DNA from: Pomacea canaliculata
Taxonomy: Eukaryota; Mollusca; Gastropoda; Architaenioglossa; Ampullariidae
Assembly: GCF_003073045.1 (NCBI RefSeq)
Contig: NC_037594.1
Span: 24,248,927 to 24,312,926 of the forward strand
Reading direction: 5' to 3'
Length of the DNA stretch: 64,000 nt
The notes under the pieces were generated by a model. That model searched no databases. It was given only the letters and a program-made list of their open reading frames with translations, and was not told the origin of the DNA. A program made the position numbers and the translations under genes. Shown here in pieces: positions 23,874 through 37,836 of the stretch (position 1 is the first letter of the stretch; every line of letters begins with the position of its first letter).

Positions 23874-26615
23874 CCTAACCCTACCCGTGGATTGGCGAGG
23901 CCGTGACTGACGTACACACATCGGGGCGACGAGAGCAGGACGGTGACCACAGCCTCGACCGAACTGTGGCTGACGCCATTTGTTTGCTTATCAGCAGCCA
24001 CATGCGTGCGCAGCGTGATTGATGCGCTCTGCTCGTGCGGAGGGTGGGGGTCGACGAGGGAAGGAAGGGGGAGTGTGTGTGTGTGTGAGAGAGAATGATG
24101 GACGTGTATAGGTGGATTGCTGTCTGTCTACCACGACCAATGCTTAGCCTCTTGACAAGTTCTCCGTTGTTAGTCATGGCGAGCCTGAAAAATAATGTGA
24201 CAAGAATTGTATACATCCAGACTAAACCGGAAGCTTTGTCGTCTAAAGCCTCGTTTTAGTAGTTAACCAGAGAGAGTGAGAGAGAAAAAAAAATCGTCTG
24301 CCAGCAGTCCAGTTATGCAAGTTCGTGGAGAGAGAGAGAATGTGTGTGTTCACAACAGCGAGCGTCATGTGCGCGGTACGAACAATGTAGATCGCAGTCA
24401 TGACACACACACCACACACTCCACGTCGAGGGGTTTGAACTTACGTCACCACGGTCGAGTCGTCGAGGTCGAGGTGAGCGCGTGCTGAACTCTGCCCCAC
24501 TTTTATCGTGCGGTGTGATTCGTAATCCGGGTGCACATCGAGAACGCGTGATAAATGAGTACCCGACTTTATCATGATTTGATAAGATTTGTGCGTGGCA
24601 GGGCTTGTAAGGTCGTTTGGAAACATTGTCACCGTTTGTTGACACGGGGCTGTGGCTATATTGATTGCAGGTAAACCTACCCCACATATACTCGCTCCGA
24701 TCCATAGTAACGGTCCCTGGTGGACAAAATGTTTAATAAAGCGATGAGAACTCGTGCTGGCTTGGCTTTGTTATCAGCGCAGCAGTTGTTGACAGACTGC
24801 AGTCAGGTAAATGTTTCTCTGTCCTTTCATGTATCGATGTTTCCACAAACATTGGAGATATTTTTGTCAGTAAAGCCGCATTCGATCATCAACGATTTAC
24901 ACCGGGTGTTGGCAACATGTTCACCCATTCTTTATTGCTTTTGGGGCTTGCACATACTGTCTACAACCATGCTCTCCGTTCTCTAACACAAAGACACAAG
25001 TGAGCAAACACACATACATACACAAGAAAATGTGTAAAAAAAAAGTTCTGCATGTATAGAAATATTTAACAAACATTTGTAGAAAAGTGTTGGATAAAAA
25101 TGCATCTATTATACAATTTTCTTAAAACATCCTGTATTAATCATTGGAAACGCAATAATTGTTTATAAAATGCTAAAGTGAACCTTAATCTGCGTTTTAT
25201 TTGTTTACCTCTGATAGTTGTCTGGTTGTCAGTCCATCCCAAACCGTCAAGTAGTAACCATGGATAAGAAACTCGAACTGTAAGAAATGTTTTTTTCTTT
25301 CTTTCCCTACACTCAGTGTCTACTTATTTGACAAATCTTTTTGTGAGTCGGCTCATGCCACTTCCGTAACAACAGGAACAACAACTACACACTAAGCCAC
25401 AGTTTCGGCGTGTTCTCAGTTATCTCTTCCTGTCCGGATACAGCCAGGCACAGCAAGTGATGGCGACATGAGATGAGACAGGCGACAGAGTCACAAAGTG
25501 CCGTGACAGGTCACGACAGGTCACGACCTCGCCGTGCGCCTTGTCAGACCGAGGATGTAAACTGTCTCTGGACTGCTGGCGGTCTGGGCGAACCATTCAA
25601 CAGTTTATCATCCGGAACCGAATTCATGAAGTCAGCAATAGACTTGTAATAAATTTGCCACAGTTACTTTTTATTTCTTTTGGTTTGGGCGAAAGTCCTC
25701 GACCTCCACTTCCACGACTTAAAACCAGTAAAATGAAAAAGAAAAGTAGACCATTCAACTTGAGCGGTGATACTCCGTTAACACGAGAATTCGCATTGTT
25801 CACATTCACTTTTGTCACGTGTCCGAGAGCAGCATTATTGCATTAGCTGTTTGCACATATACACAACACAAATTAAAAATTGCTGTAGACACACCAGTCT
25901 ACCTGAAACTGATGTTAAGAGACCCGTTCTGCTTGTACCTCTGTCCGTTTCCTCCACTCTCTCATTCCGGATAGTAGGAGGATCTCTCCGTCGGTACAGA
26001 TGAATCATTGGATAAGACTTTTCCTCCGTGATCATTCATTTTCATATACTGAGTGAAATACGTACAGAGGACGGCGGAGACGGGTAGAAAGAGAACGAAG
26101 GTGTGTGTGTGTGGGAGGGAGAGAGAGAGAAGACAAGTGTTTGTGCCAACACGCATACACTGAAAAAAAAGACAACTCTAAAAGCAAACATACTCACGAC
26201 ATTATAATTTCATAAAACGTTTATTTTCCAAATTTTCTTTTTCTTTCAAACATAAAGAAATCTCTTCTCCACTCCAAATATTCGTCAGTGCACAAGGAAA
26301 CAACCAAACAATAAAAACCACACATCAGTATATTACATTTTGAGCATTTTGTCTGTGCCGGTGGGAGACATTCTCCAGGAAATCTGGAAAATCCATAACG
26401 TCTTCCTCACCTCCCTCCCCTTCCCACCTTTCCCCACTCCTCCCAGCGACTGGAAAATAATAATGCAGTACCAAAACGCTTCATTGCCCGCGCTTATGAC
26501 ATGCACGTGCAAGCACGACCGCCAGCCGGATGTTCCACGTGCGCTCCTCCACGCTTCTGACGCCAAGCTAGCGCACATGCGCAGACAAAAAGTATGTTAA
26601 TGACACAAAAATAAG

Positions 26616-26700
26616 TTACCCTCGGCCAGCATCGAACCTTTCAGTCATACGGGATGCTCGTGAGCGTGGTTACTTCAGGAGACCCGCTCGCAAGCCAAGG
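26616..26700 (-). repeat. tRNA-like or SINE-like fragment
   Basis: On the minus strand the fragment has a B-box-like GGTTCGATGCTGG. Its ends, CCTTGGC and GCCGAGG, pair over seven bases like an acceptor stem. The T-arm and anticodon arm do not fold properly, so it is not a functional tRNA; a tRNA-derived SINE remnant is more likely. Confidence 0.3.
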
Positions 26701-28863
26701 GGAGAGAACTTTAAAAGGGCCGGTAACTCTATTTCATCCCTCACTCATTTTTTTTTCTCTCTTTCCTCTCTTTCTCCTGTTATGGGAGCAAATAAGGAGG
26801 AAGGAGAGATGAAAAAAAATTGACATCTCGCTCGATGCATCATCATCTTCTACATCAACGGACGCAGCCATTCAAACGAGGTTCGTACCACAGTCACACC
26901 GGTACGGCTAATGTTTCACAATTCAGTAAGACGCCTGAGCACAGTTTAACTACTAATTAAGGCTTCACCATCCCCTCAACACTCTCTCCCCTCCATCCTA
27001 CCCATCATCATCATCATAACTTTCTCTTCCTTTTCGTCTAAGCGCACCTTAACATTCTTGTCAGACGATGTGTTTCTGTTTTGGAGGAGCGGATACAGGG
27101 AATCCCATGTCTCTCTTTGATCACGTGCCTGGGTTACAGTGATTGAGGAACACACTGAAACTTTGGCATATTTTCAGAAAACTTACAAGTTGATTTAGCT
27201 GCAGACAGACACAGACTACAAGCTTTCTCCCTTCAGAGAGATGGAGTCCAGGAGAAAGATAACCTCTCCAACTTGGTTCCTTGTCATTGAACTCAGCTCA
27301 GAAGTTCCAATTTTTAGGGCAGACCTGTTTCAACTGAATTATTATTACAGTAATTAAATTACTACAGTGTTTCTTAGATTAAAGCTATGTGTTGCAAGGC
27401 ACAAAAGCAAACACTGGGGATACTGTTTTATATGATAAAACATTTTGTTCAGTTTCACGACTTCCAACAGCGCTGACACTTTACTGGTTTCGTTCTTATT
27501 CACGATTGCACTCTGGTCAACATTCTGACAAAATTTAGAAAGCTGTATTCACTCACGTACACATGCACACACACACACATATCCAAGCTTTCCTCTGTTG
27601 ATGTGTGTCTACGCCAGGCTCCACATAGTAGTGATGTGTGTATCACCATCCTCAGTCTGCTCAACAGATGTTTCACTTCCCAAGGAAGGAAAAAATGAGA
27701 GAGAAGGTTGGGTCAAAGAGAAATGGATAAAAGTCTCATGTTCCTCCGCAAAAGACAGACAGAGCTTTGCGGCATAGCTGACGACGGAGTAATTTCAGAG
27801 AAATAATGAAACACGTAGCGTAGAGGGCGCTGGGTGACGGATTGGGAGCGAGAGGAAGCTGAGGAGATGTACGACTGGGCGAGGGCTTCAGAACGAGGGC
27901 AGGCAGGCTGCTATTTGGGTTTTTTTCCCCTAAAAGTTTTCTAAAAGTGTTTTTCGGAACTTTCCACCTGATTACGAACGCAAGACGAGTCTGACAGTCT
28001 CAAGTCCTTTCCTGATTCACGGGGATGACAGACCGGCCATTTAATTATGTTCAAAGGATGGATTTAACGAGTTTTGTGTGAATCGCTAAGACAGTGTGCG
28101 GCAAATACTAGACTATCATAAATTAATTACACAATAGTCTAAGAACTTAAGAATATTCAAAGAGAAATTAGAAACCAACAAGGAGATATGTGTGAAAGAT
28201 TAAAAATACTATGATGCCTTTGACACGGATACTTCAGGTTGTATTTGATGCCAAGTCACTCAATTTTGATAGAATCTATCCATGAAAATATTTGTGACAA
28301 ATCACTATAAAGCCTTGAAATGGCTTTAGTCGAGTTCTTTTTGCTTATTTATTTAATTTTTTATAGTGATTTGCTGTTTTCATCATCTGAAATGACGAGC
28401 TGCCATGCCCCCGACATAAAGGTTCATTAACATCTGTCTACTGTGTCAGAGTGCTTTCCAATATGTAAGCAAATATCCGCCATATTTACACAACCTTTAG
28501 ATAGAATTATTTATAAAAATTTAATTTAAGATTAGTTAGAAAAACTGTAGTTGATCGTATTGACCAAAAGTATTCTAGTTGAGATGAAAAAAAACTCCAG
28601 ATAGGGTTAGACAGATTATTTACCAAATGTCAGCTGAGATTATTTAGTAAGTTCCCAGTTGAGATTTAAAGAAAACTACACAAAGGTTTCAGTTGATTTC
28701 GCCAGAATAACTCTCTCACAGACTGCCACCCTCTTTCCCCCCAACAACCACCCCGATCCCCTCTGCTCGCAAGACAAAGAAAATGTCCGACATCGCGTTG
28801 GCGGTCTTCACGTCCATAAAGATGTCGGAAACATTGCCGACAGTCCAGCTTCCTGAGTTTCTG

Positions 28864-28875
28864 TGCGCATGCGCA
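28864..28875. promoter_or_regulatory. NRF-1-type palindrome
   Basis: TGCGCATGCGCA is an exact match to the NRF-1 consensus YGCGCAYGCGCR, in locally GC-rich DNA. Such sites are typical of CpG promoters. No gene could be attached to it with confidence. Confidence 0.35.
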
Positions 28876-29814
28876 CGTGAACGTGTCCTGGCAAAGGACA
28901 AGCTGTCACATGATGAAGGACTCACTGATGCTGGCTTTGGTTTGAGGTAGCCATTGCAAGACAGCAATGTGACGGTCACCACGTGACCTGATGTCATGTT
29001 CGATTCCCGACATGAATTCGAGCTCGGCACTCCTCGACACACCCGACTTCACCTACAGAAAGCTAAAAAGAGATTCCACACGAAAGTTCCGGTATGGCGG
29101 TTCCCATTCTCGAGGCATTTTCACTTTTTTTGCCTCTCGCTGCTGTCCAGTCATGTTTTTCCTGATGTCAGCAGGTGAGGCTGGTCTTGAAAGACTCGTG
29201 TCCATCAGCCGGCTATGCGGTTCGGTGCCTTTGTCCACTACCAAAGGGACGTCATCGTCGACTTCCGATTGGCATGGCGTGACGAACCTCTTTGAACATG
29301 CAGCTCTCTGGCCGAACCTGAAACCGAGACCAGACAAGATTGAAGACATTTGCAGCCATTTGATATTTCTGTCACAACTTTCTTCATATGAAATAATGGG
29401 TTTCTAGAAGCTACGACTACAAGACGAGGAAAGCAAACAAAACGGACAAACATGACAACAGTGAGTTGGTGCGAACCAAGCAACTAATGTTTTGCGTGCC
29501 TATAATAACTTGAGGAAGTTTTATCTCCTCTCTTCCTTTCCCTCAAACAAACCCGCACACGCACTCCAGCATACCTACTCGCACGCACAGTCATACCCTC
29601 CCTCTCTCTCTCTTTCCTTCTCTTTTTCTAAAATTGTACCATGGACGAGTGCCATGATCTTCTCGATGGTGTTTTATGGCCGTGGACATTAAGTACAACT
29701 TGAAGCTAAGCGGTATAATTCGTTGAGCTCTTGTTTCTTTAGTGACAAACATACATGTCGTCAGACCAGACGATAACGAATGTGATGAGTCATCTAATGA
29801 CACCGTTGGTTACC

Positions 29815-30060
29815 CACGGTGCGTGAGCAGCAGCCAACGGCGCGCGAGAAGCCATGCGTCAGCTGGCGGTCTCGCCAATCAGCCGGCGAGCTCTCCCCCG
29901 AGTACAGCATAATTAGGTGGAGACGTGTTAATGAGCACCACACGGAGCCGGCTACAGATAGCCTCCGCCTGTAGGACGAGACCCTCCGCTAGCAACCCCG
30001 AGACGACCGTAGCCCCACCTTTACACGCGCCTCGCTTGCCGAGTGTCCTCCCATGAGGAG
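29815..30060. promoter_or_regulatory. GC/CpG-rich block, possible regulatory element
   Basis: Clearly GC-richer than its surroundings, with a CAGCTG E-box (29868-29873), a CCAAT box and a homeodomain-type TAATTAG. It lies about 8 kb downstream of the bHLH coding exon and could be a promoter or conserved element. No coding sequence was recognised. Confidence 0.25.
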
Positions 30061-30784
30061 GTTACGGCGTGCGTTGCTCCACAGTTCACTGAGAGTGAAA
30101 GTCGTACAGGAGACTTAAATACACTGTACGGTCTGTACCTTACATCTGAAATCTTACAGAAGAGGCTGAGAGTGAAGAAAAAAAGAAGAGGAGGAGGAAT
30201 AGGAGGGGAAACGAAGACGAATAGGACGACAAAGAAGAAGGAAAGTTTGTTTGTGTCTAACTCCGTGCCAAGCCAACTACGACGAAGGAAAGAAAGCAAG
30301 GAAAAAAAAAAAAAAGGAAATAGCCGGACTAGTTATCCATCTACCCAACAGAAATATTAGATGAGAGGCAAGGGTGGTGACCTATATAAGGGTATTCCAT
30401 AACTAGTAGTAACTTTGTGGAAATCTGGAGGAAAGCGGGGTTGGAGAGATAACAGGTGGATAACAATTGAGACTGTATTTGCATCCCCACACAAATTAAT
30501 GGACACTCACATTTTGTGTATTACATATATTTTTCCTGGGCTGACAACTACAATAGACAAGACATGACATGAAGTATTGCAAAATAACCGTCAGAGAAAT
30601 ATATGTTCAGACTGTGCCCCTTTAAAAAAATATACAACAAACTTTCTCTGATTATCAACTATAAGAACGTTTTTACTTTTATTATCAGTAACTGGAATGA
30701 ATGAAGTGTGCACACTGGCACTAGTGTATCTTGTTTGTTGTTTACTGGTACAAGAACTCAAGGAAGGTGCAGTTTGTGTCCATG

Positions 30785-30850
30785 TGTTAACAAGTCCTAC
30801 TGACTCACTGATCATCCATCTGTTTACAAGTCCTACTGACTCACCAATCA
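30785..30850. repeat. 36-bp tandem duplication
   Basis: ACAAGTCCTACTGACTCAC occurs at 30790 and again at 30826. Confidence 0.85.
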
Positions 30851-31312
30851 TTACATTTACCAGCTTACTATCTGTTATCTCTCATCTTCACGGCGCCGAT
30901 CGTGTGTTGGCTTCCTGTACACAGAACTTGTCAGAGCTCGGCATCCTCCAGCCATGAAGTGGAGGTGTAGCACACGGTCGACAAAGCATCTGATGTGGAG
31001 GTATCAAGTGTCGAGTAGTTGCCTCTCATCATGGCAGCTGGCTGATGCCCAGCAAGACAAGAACTCCGACGAGGGGCAAAAAACAGCGATACACGCCTGT
31101 TGTAAGAAGTTTTACAGGTTAACGGGGTCTTCATCTGTTTAATCATTTGCAGCATCGCACCTGTCCGACAGGGATATACAGCGAGGTGAGGATGGAGTGG
31201 GTTTGAAGGATTGAATACAATATTCTGATACACTTGTACTATAGAACTTGACTCAAGCATGATATCAGTGTAAGGTACCATCATCTGTAACAGCTTCAGT
31301 GTCTTCACCCTT

Positions 31313-31384
31313 CTCTCTCCCTGTCTCCATCCTTGTCTCTCTCCCTGTCTCCATCCTTGTCTCTCTCCCCGTCTTTCTCTCTGT
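31313..31384. repeat. 24-bp CT-rich tandem repeat
   Basis: Two exact copies of CTCTCTCCCTGTCTCCATCC plus TTGT, followed by a diverged third copy. Confidence 0.9.
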
Positions 31385-33412
31385 CCCCGTGATTCATTAG
31401 AGCAAGGGACAAAAGACAGAAATACAGACATTTTCCCAACAAAAGCAGAGGACAGCGACTTTAGTCTGCGAGAGAAGGTGAGAGGCTGTTAAAACTACAA
31501 GAATATTCATCCTGTTTGTTCGATTCTCACATTTGGTAGGAATGTTCGTTTTGATTATGGCTTGGTCGTTGCTAGGTTCACGTTTCTGAGAAACATTTTT
31601 ATTTTTGCTTATTTTCTCCGCACTTAGATGTTGCTGGTGGCTAAAAATGAAAAAAAAAAAAATGACAGACGAAATTGCGAGGCAAGTTTAATACAGAGAG
31701 GAATGTAGACAACCGAGTAATTTGAGACGGTTACCGGGGAGAAGGGGGAGAGAGGGGCGATGGAAGAACGAGTTGTCTGATGTCTTCCACTCGAAATGTC
31801 GGGCTTCGGTTGCCGAGCATGAACTACAGACCTCTGAAGTTAGAATGGACAAAGAAAGCACAGAAATGGTGGTCCAGTTTGTAAGAACACAATAATTAAT
31901 AGGAGTTAATTCTTCAAAGACTGGTAGGATACAGTTTTTAAACATTTCTAATGATTGTGCAAAGCTCCGAGCAAGATGCTAGTTCCCCACATCTAGGTGA
32001 ATCCAGCCCTTCCGTTCTCGAGATACACACTCACACTAACAAACACAGCTGTTCACATAATGAGGTCAACAACGTGGACTTGATGATAGTCGGGTACATC
32101 AATATGCTTACCTTGAGAATAGTCCAGTCCCTAGACACGCTCACGTTTAAATAAACATAAACACGCTTATCTTGTTTTCAACCAGATATTTATAATTAGT
32201 ATCTAACCCTGACTTTACCTCGTGACTAGGAAAAACAGTTCCACCTATTAGTCCTAGAACTATGTTAAACAAAAGTTAAAACACACTTCATTATTAAAAG
32301 CAAATGAGCTGAGCATTGAAAGTAGTTACAGCTATTTATACCTCTGGCACTCACTCTCTCTCTCGCTCCCTCACTCATTGCCACCCCCGCAAATGAAAGT
32401 GAAAATAGGCATGAAAATAATACAATTAGACCGACAGCAAGTGAGCGAGGGGAGGACTGCGACACGGGGGGACAGGGCGGGTGGAGGTGCAAACATAATG
32501 ACAGCAAGATTTAAAGTGTGCAACATGATACATAAACAGCAGCCAGTCTAATTATCCGGGTATTTGTGCATCTGCGGCTGAAGCTCTGAAAGCGAGTGAG
32601 TGAGATGCAATGTGTACTCTCTTCTGTATACAAAGAAAGATGGATGAAAGAAGATGTTGATTTGGAACAAAGAGAGAACAACCACGAAATGCATGCAGCA
32701 AGTCGATCTTTTCCCCTCTTTCCCCTCCTTCTCTCTCTCACACACGAACACGCACACAGACAATTCTCCAGGCATCGTTATTTAACGGTTACTAACTTCC
32801 TAAAAAAATAAGTTACACGCGGGCTGCTTTAGTTTCATTGCTTTTATGTTACATTACTTCCAGAAGAACAGTTGTGAACAAAGTGAACGCCAAGGAAAGA
32901 AACAAAGGAGGGTGCGAGTGGTTGTGGGGAGAAGGAAGGAGTATGACCTGCTGATGGTGAAGATAGGCGAGTAGAAGTGATAAAAGATGTGCCACACAGA
33001 TGGAGACTGATGGTTATGCACTGGGAATCCAATAGATGGGGGAACACTACAAAAATTCGTAAAAAATAAACGCCTCCCGGTATAACGCAGGATAGACAGA
33101 AAAAGAAGGAAAATGAGAGAGAGAGAGAAGAGGAAGAGAGGACAAGCTGAGGAGGCTGGTAGCCAACTGGCATCTGTGTATCGATGTACAGGTTCTGACA
33201 CACAGCTACTGGCTTCTCTTCAGTCATCAAGTAGTGAAGTCTCCATGTTGTGAGTGCACCTCCCTTTCTTCGCCATTCAACACCTTTTCTCATGAAAGAG
33301 GTTTTAATTTTCTGGAAATTAAACTTATTGGTGTTTACTTTGACTGTACACTATCAGACATGCTTTGGGGTTGATAGGTTGGGCACAGGTGCTTGGGTGT
33401 AAAATGGTAGGT

Positions 33413-33413
<1 letters not shown>

Positions 33414-33503
<90 letters not shown>
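33414..33503. repeat. (ATT)n microsatellite
   Basis: About 30 uninterrupted TAT/ATT units. Confidence 0.98.
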
Positions 33504-33505
<2 letters not shown>

Positions 33506-33960
33506 TATCATTAGGGAAAAGTTCCTATCGCTCAAATTCAGATAAATCACATCTTCAAGTCTGTCCGCAAACTAAAAGAATATTAAAAATATTTGTTTTT
33601 AACCAATGTTAACAAAAGTTCTAAAATTAAGAAAACGATATGAAGAAATATATCTAAACGAGACAATGCAAGAAGTCCACTAGATATTGGATTCGCAAAA
33701 AGGAAAATAGATGCCCGGTGTATTTCTGTTTGTGTGGATCCAAACTCAAGACCTCCTTCCCTTCAGAAACAACTACCATCACTTTTCTTTGCTGCAAGTC
33801 AGAATAGTTACAAACTGTCCGTTAATTAGTCCCTGTGCGTGCCGAGATAATTAAGTAGATTATTTCAAGAGAAATACCTTTAAGATAAATAATAACACCT
33901 TAACAAAGAAAAAGAGAGAGGCTGTCAGTGACAAAGAAAAATAGTTCCCCTGTATGGGAA

Positions 33961-34108
33961 ACGGGAGGACATCTGAAACAGAAAGATGAAGCGACTCGGA
34001 GAAATATTTACTCAAACCATCAGTGAACATCATCACACGGGAGGATATCTGAAACAGAAAGAAGAGGCGAGTTGCAGAAAGAGTTGCTACAACCGACAGA
34101 GAGCATGT
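33961..34108. repeat. 76-bp diverged tandem duplication
   Basis: ACGGGAGGACATCTGAAACA at 33961 recurs as ACGGGAGGATATCTGAAACA at 34037, and similarity continues to about 34108. Confidence 0.75.
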
Positions 34109-34811
34109 TGACTTGGTGAGCCTCTCACAAGGCGAGTGTAAACATTCATCGCCTCAAGCCGCTGGACAAACAAACACCCAGCTGGTCACCTCCACCACAA
34201 ACACCTGCAGTATCTGACCCTCGCACTCGCCACCCCGTGTACCCGACGTTCCGCTTGGCTGATCCTCCAGCTCCGACGACTGATGTGAGGCGTTGGCCTC
34301 CAGCCTCGAGATGAAAGATGTTGGGGAGGACTCGGTCCACCTATTTCTGGACGGTCTCCGACAGCTGTCAGACTCCACCCATCCACCCATCCACCTACCC
34401 ACCCCTTACACAGCTGAGGGAGTAGGGGGAGGAATATGGATGGGTGGTTATGGATAGTAAGGTGTTGGGTGCGAAAGGCTAGGAGATGGAATGGTTGTAA
34501 TTTTTTTTTTAAAGCGCGTGATAAATGGATTGGCTTTATTGCCTTCAGGGTTTTTTCCCTCGTCCTTAATTGAGTGAGCACAGAGTCTGCGGGCTTTTTG
34601 CTACGGTTCAGTCCGTGGAAATTGCTGCCTTCTCTGGTTGAGTTTAAAACCTCTTTCAAGACTCCACACTCCACTCCCTTCTCCACCCTCACCCGAGAAG
34701 GAAGAACCAAAAAATTGTTGCTAACATGCTTAGATTGAAAGATTTCCTAAACGCACTTAGTAGCCCACTCACTGTGTCTGTCCTAGTTGAGTCTTTTGCG
34801 CACGAATATAT

Positions 34812-34856
34812 GCGCGTGCGTGCACGTGCATGTGGGTGTGCGTGCGCGAGTGTGTT
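34812..34856. repeat. Alternating purine-pyrimidine tract
   Basis: GCGCGTGCGTGCACGTGCAT, then GTGTGCGTGCGCG. Such sequence can adopt Z-DNA. Confidence 0.6.
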
Positions 34857-37836
34857 GTCAGGAGGATGAAGGATAAGGTAGAAAAGGAGAGTGCATAGCT
34901 CAGGCATGAAGGTATCTCCGTCTCCAGTCTACCTCCATGTGACAAGGTAAACCCTTACCATCAAGTCTTAATGTTTACAACTACTACCATCTTTGAAGTT
35001 GAAAATAGCAGATATTAATGAAAGACATGTTTTGATTTTGTCAAAGAAGTGTACATAAATAAATATCAATAACCATTCAAGGATAATATAATGTCCCTCT
35101 TTTTTTTTACAGAGCTCTAACAGAACTTACAAAGATAACTAGAAATAAGAAAAAACTAATTCCACAAGTTTATTTTACGAAATCCTCGAGGTGTGAACAG
35201 GAAGTAGAATGAAAACGGAAATAAATATCAGATAACAACAACAACAACAACAAAAAAAGTAAATAAAATAAAAAATTAAAAATAAAAATAGCTCGCTCGC
35301 ACCTTACCTCATTAAACACTTTTACACTGGGACTGCGGGGGATAGAACTCGAAGAGAAAATTAAGAACAGTGAAAAATGACATTTGGTCGGGAAACATTT
35401 TTGAACTCAGTGTAAGTCCCCGGATGTTCTTCACTGCGATATATTTTTCCCAAAGTGTGTCAGACACGCAAACACACAGATCGTGAGTGCCTGCTGTCTA
35501 TGAACATGATTTTGTTGGTTTCTTTGTGCTTTTTTTTCTGAAATGTCGGAAATAAACAACAGCAAGATAGAATCTAGGAGCAGCGTTGTGCATGAGTCAC
35601 ATCCTGAGAGGCAAAACAAGCAAGAGGAAACGAAGAAATAAATAGTGTAGATGCATTTGTCGAGTGTTGAGCTGTCGACATGAAAGGGAGATTTATTAGT
35701 CCGCAGATGCAGAGACAGGGCGGGCCGAGAGCAAAACCCTCCGAATCTCCTCCTTCTCTCAGTCACAGTGATTCAGGGATTATTTCCCCTAACAACCCTC
35801 TCCTGGCTCTGGTCCTCCACACCAAGCTCCCATTTCACTAAATTTATGAAGTTGAAAAAAAAAAAAAACCCTAAGACGAAATGGATGTCGTTTCTCACTG
35901 ACATCTAAACGTATGATAAAAAAGGATATTATCGAGCAAAACATCTTGCAAGCAAAGGAGATAGGAGGGAGACTGACTACTGCTCCCATTGCCCAACCTC
36001 TCGGTGACCATTTAAAGAGTTCTGAAAAGTGGACTTTATCCAAGGTCTACTTTCAACACTTCAGCTCAGACCCTCGGTTACATGTGGAGGATGTGGAGAC
36101 TTGGGTCTCTGGTTACGAGACTACCCCGGGTGCATCGACCTTGTACTTCGCAAATCGTGGATACCCGGTAATTCGGTCAGAGTTCAACCATCTCATTAGT
36201 TCTTAGCTTCTCGGCGTTTTCTTTGGTGACAGTTTGTTTCATCCAAAGAATGAAGAAGCACTCATTGTACAAAGCCATTTAAGTACGGTGTACATGGAAA
36301 CGATTAAGAAATATAATAATATTCTCAAAGTTTTCATCATTATTGCTGATGAGAAAGACTCTCTGTACAACTACGGACACAACCCAGGAAATTACTTAAT
36401 ATTTAGATTTTTAAAAGCGTTTACACAGCAAATGCCAATATAACTACATTTTTATTTGATTTTTGTGAGCTTCAAGCGAAAAAATACATTATTATCAAGA
36501 TTACAAGAAATAAATCTGCGCCAAAAGATAATTTCAATGTGTGATACATTATATTTCCTTAAAAATTTGCGCCTTCTTTCTACTTCTTCATTCTCGAACA
36601 ATCGCCTTTTTTTTTATTGTGATAGGACCTTTTTTTCATTCGTTTACTCGATGCCTGAGAAACCCACTCCGTTTTGTTTATTTATGAACTACAATTTGTA
36701 ACAGTTTAAAAACTTTGTTTAGTTTGAATTTTCCTGAATTTTTCTTTCGCTTAAAATTCTTCTAATTTTAATTTCTTTCTTTCTTTTTTTTATTATTTGA
36801 CAAAGCCGAGTATAGTTTTCTTTTAATGGGGTTGGAGATACGAAGGGTACTGAGATGAGTAAGCCACCGATAGTATCTAGTACACTGGAATATCAAAGAT
36901 GGACCAACAAAGTTTGTTGTGTGATCATCTTAGTGGAGTGTGTGGAAAGTGGAAAGTGGGGAGAGGACCAAGAAATGGCAAAGGACTTGCAAATGGAAGC
37001 AATGCAAGATAAACAGATGAAATTAAAAGACACTAACAACAACGACGACTTGAATTCGAGTTCTTGTTAAAGGCTTTTGTTAGGGTAGGAAAGGAACGAG
37101 GAATCATAACCCAAAAGGGCATCAGCCCCATGTCACTGCCAAATGTACTGGTCATCAGCATGTTCACTCAAGTTCCAATATTTTAATTAAACACTCGCCC
37201 TCAACCATTGGTTTCCTCTGACCTGTCACACACAGCTATGCCAAAGTTTGTGTTCGACATTTGCCCATTAGACAAATCTTATTTCAATTTCGCAGACTGA
37301 GCAACAGAATTAAGTCCAGACTTGGAAATAAATCGAGTTTTAGTTGACACTATTTTACATTACTTTGTTATAAGTTTTAATAAGTAATAAATTAAAAGGA
37401 ACAGAAGACCGAGACAGCTCTGTAAACACGAGTAAACATGAACAATAATAACATGGTGTAGGGAGAGGTCATTCAGAGAGTGAGTCCCTGCAGTAGGGTA
37501 GAGGAGTCTTTCTACAAGTGTTTTGGTGATCACACCGTGACCACCCTATGTACGATTTCAAACTGAAGTTCACAGGGAACAAACAAAAAAATCAAAGCTT
37601 TCGGAATCACTCAAAACTGAACTTGTCGAAGTTTGTTCTCTCTCAGTCACAAACATGTATTCACACACACACATTTCTCTCTCTCGCTTACATCTCTGAA
37701 ACAACTAAGTGTGTTCGAGACGAGTTCTGAACACGGTCCACCCGATCTTCATTCTGTTGGTGACAGTACCGCCACGGGTCTGTACCCACAACAGGAAAGA
37801 AGTAGACAGTAATGGAGAGACAGAGGTGACACTCAC

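Larger units (their letters stand above)
22884..28700. other. Intergenic or intronic, no gene recognised
   Basis: Apart from the small motifs listed separately, no exon is supported. Frames are short; GT, GA and CT runs occur (24075-24095, 26100-26130). Confidence 0.45.
30061..37836. other. Intergenic or bHLH intron DNA, no exon recognised
   Basis: Downstream of the bHLH splice donor on the minus strand, so the missing terminal bHLH exon may lie here. I could not pick it out. Contains the simple and tandem repeats listed, an (AAC)n run at 35233-35252 and purine-rich DNA near 30170-30320. Confidence 0.4.

Noticed and set aside
26616..26700. A functional tRNA gene
   Set aside because: The ends pair like an acceptor stem, but the T-arm and anticodon arm do not pair, so it is at best a SINE or pseudo-tRNA remnant.
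30931..31431. 166-codon minus-strand frame with an Arg/Gly/Gln repeat
   Set aside because: The repeat is the 24-bp CT-rich tandem array translated; the rest is not protein-like.
32844..33293. 149-codon minus-strand frame
   Set aside because: Ser/Leu/Phe-rich from CT-rich DNA; no splice-site or domain support.
34186..34710. 174-codon minus-strand frame
   Set aside because: No domain, low-complexity parts, and other open frames in the same stretch. Treated as chance.
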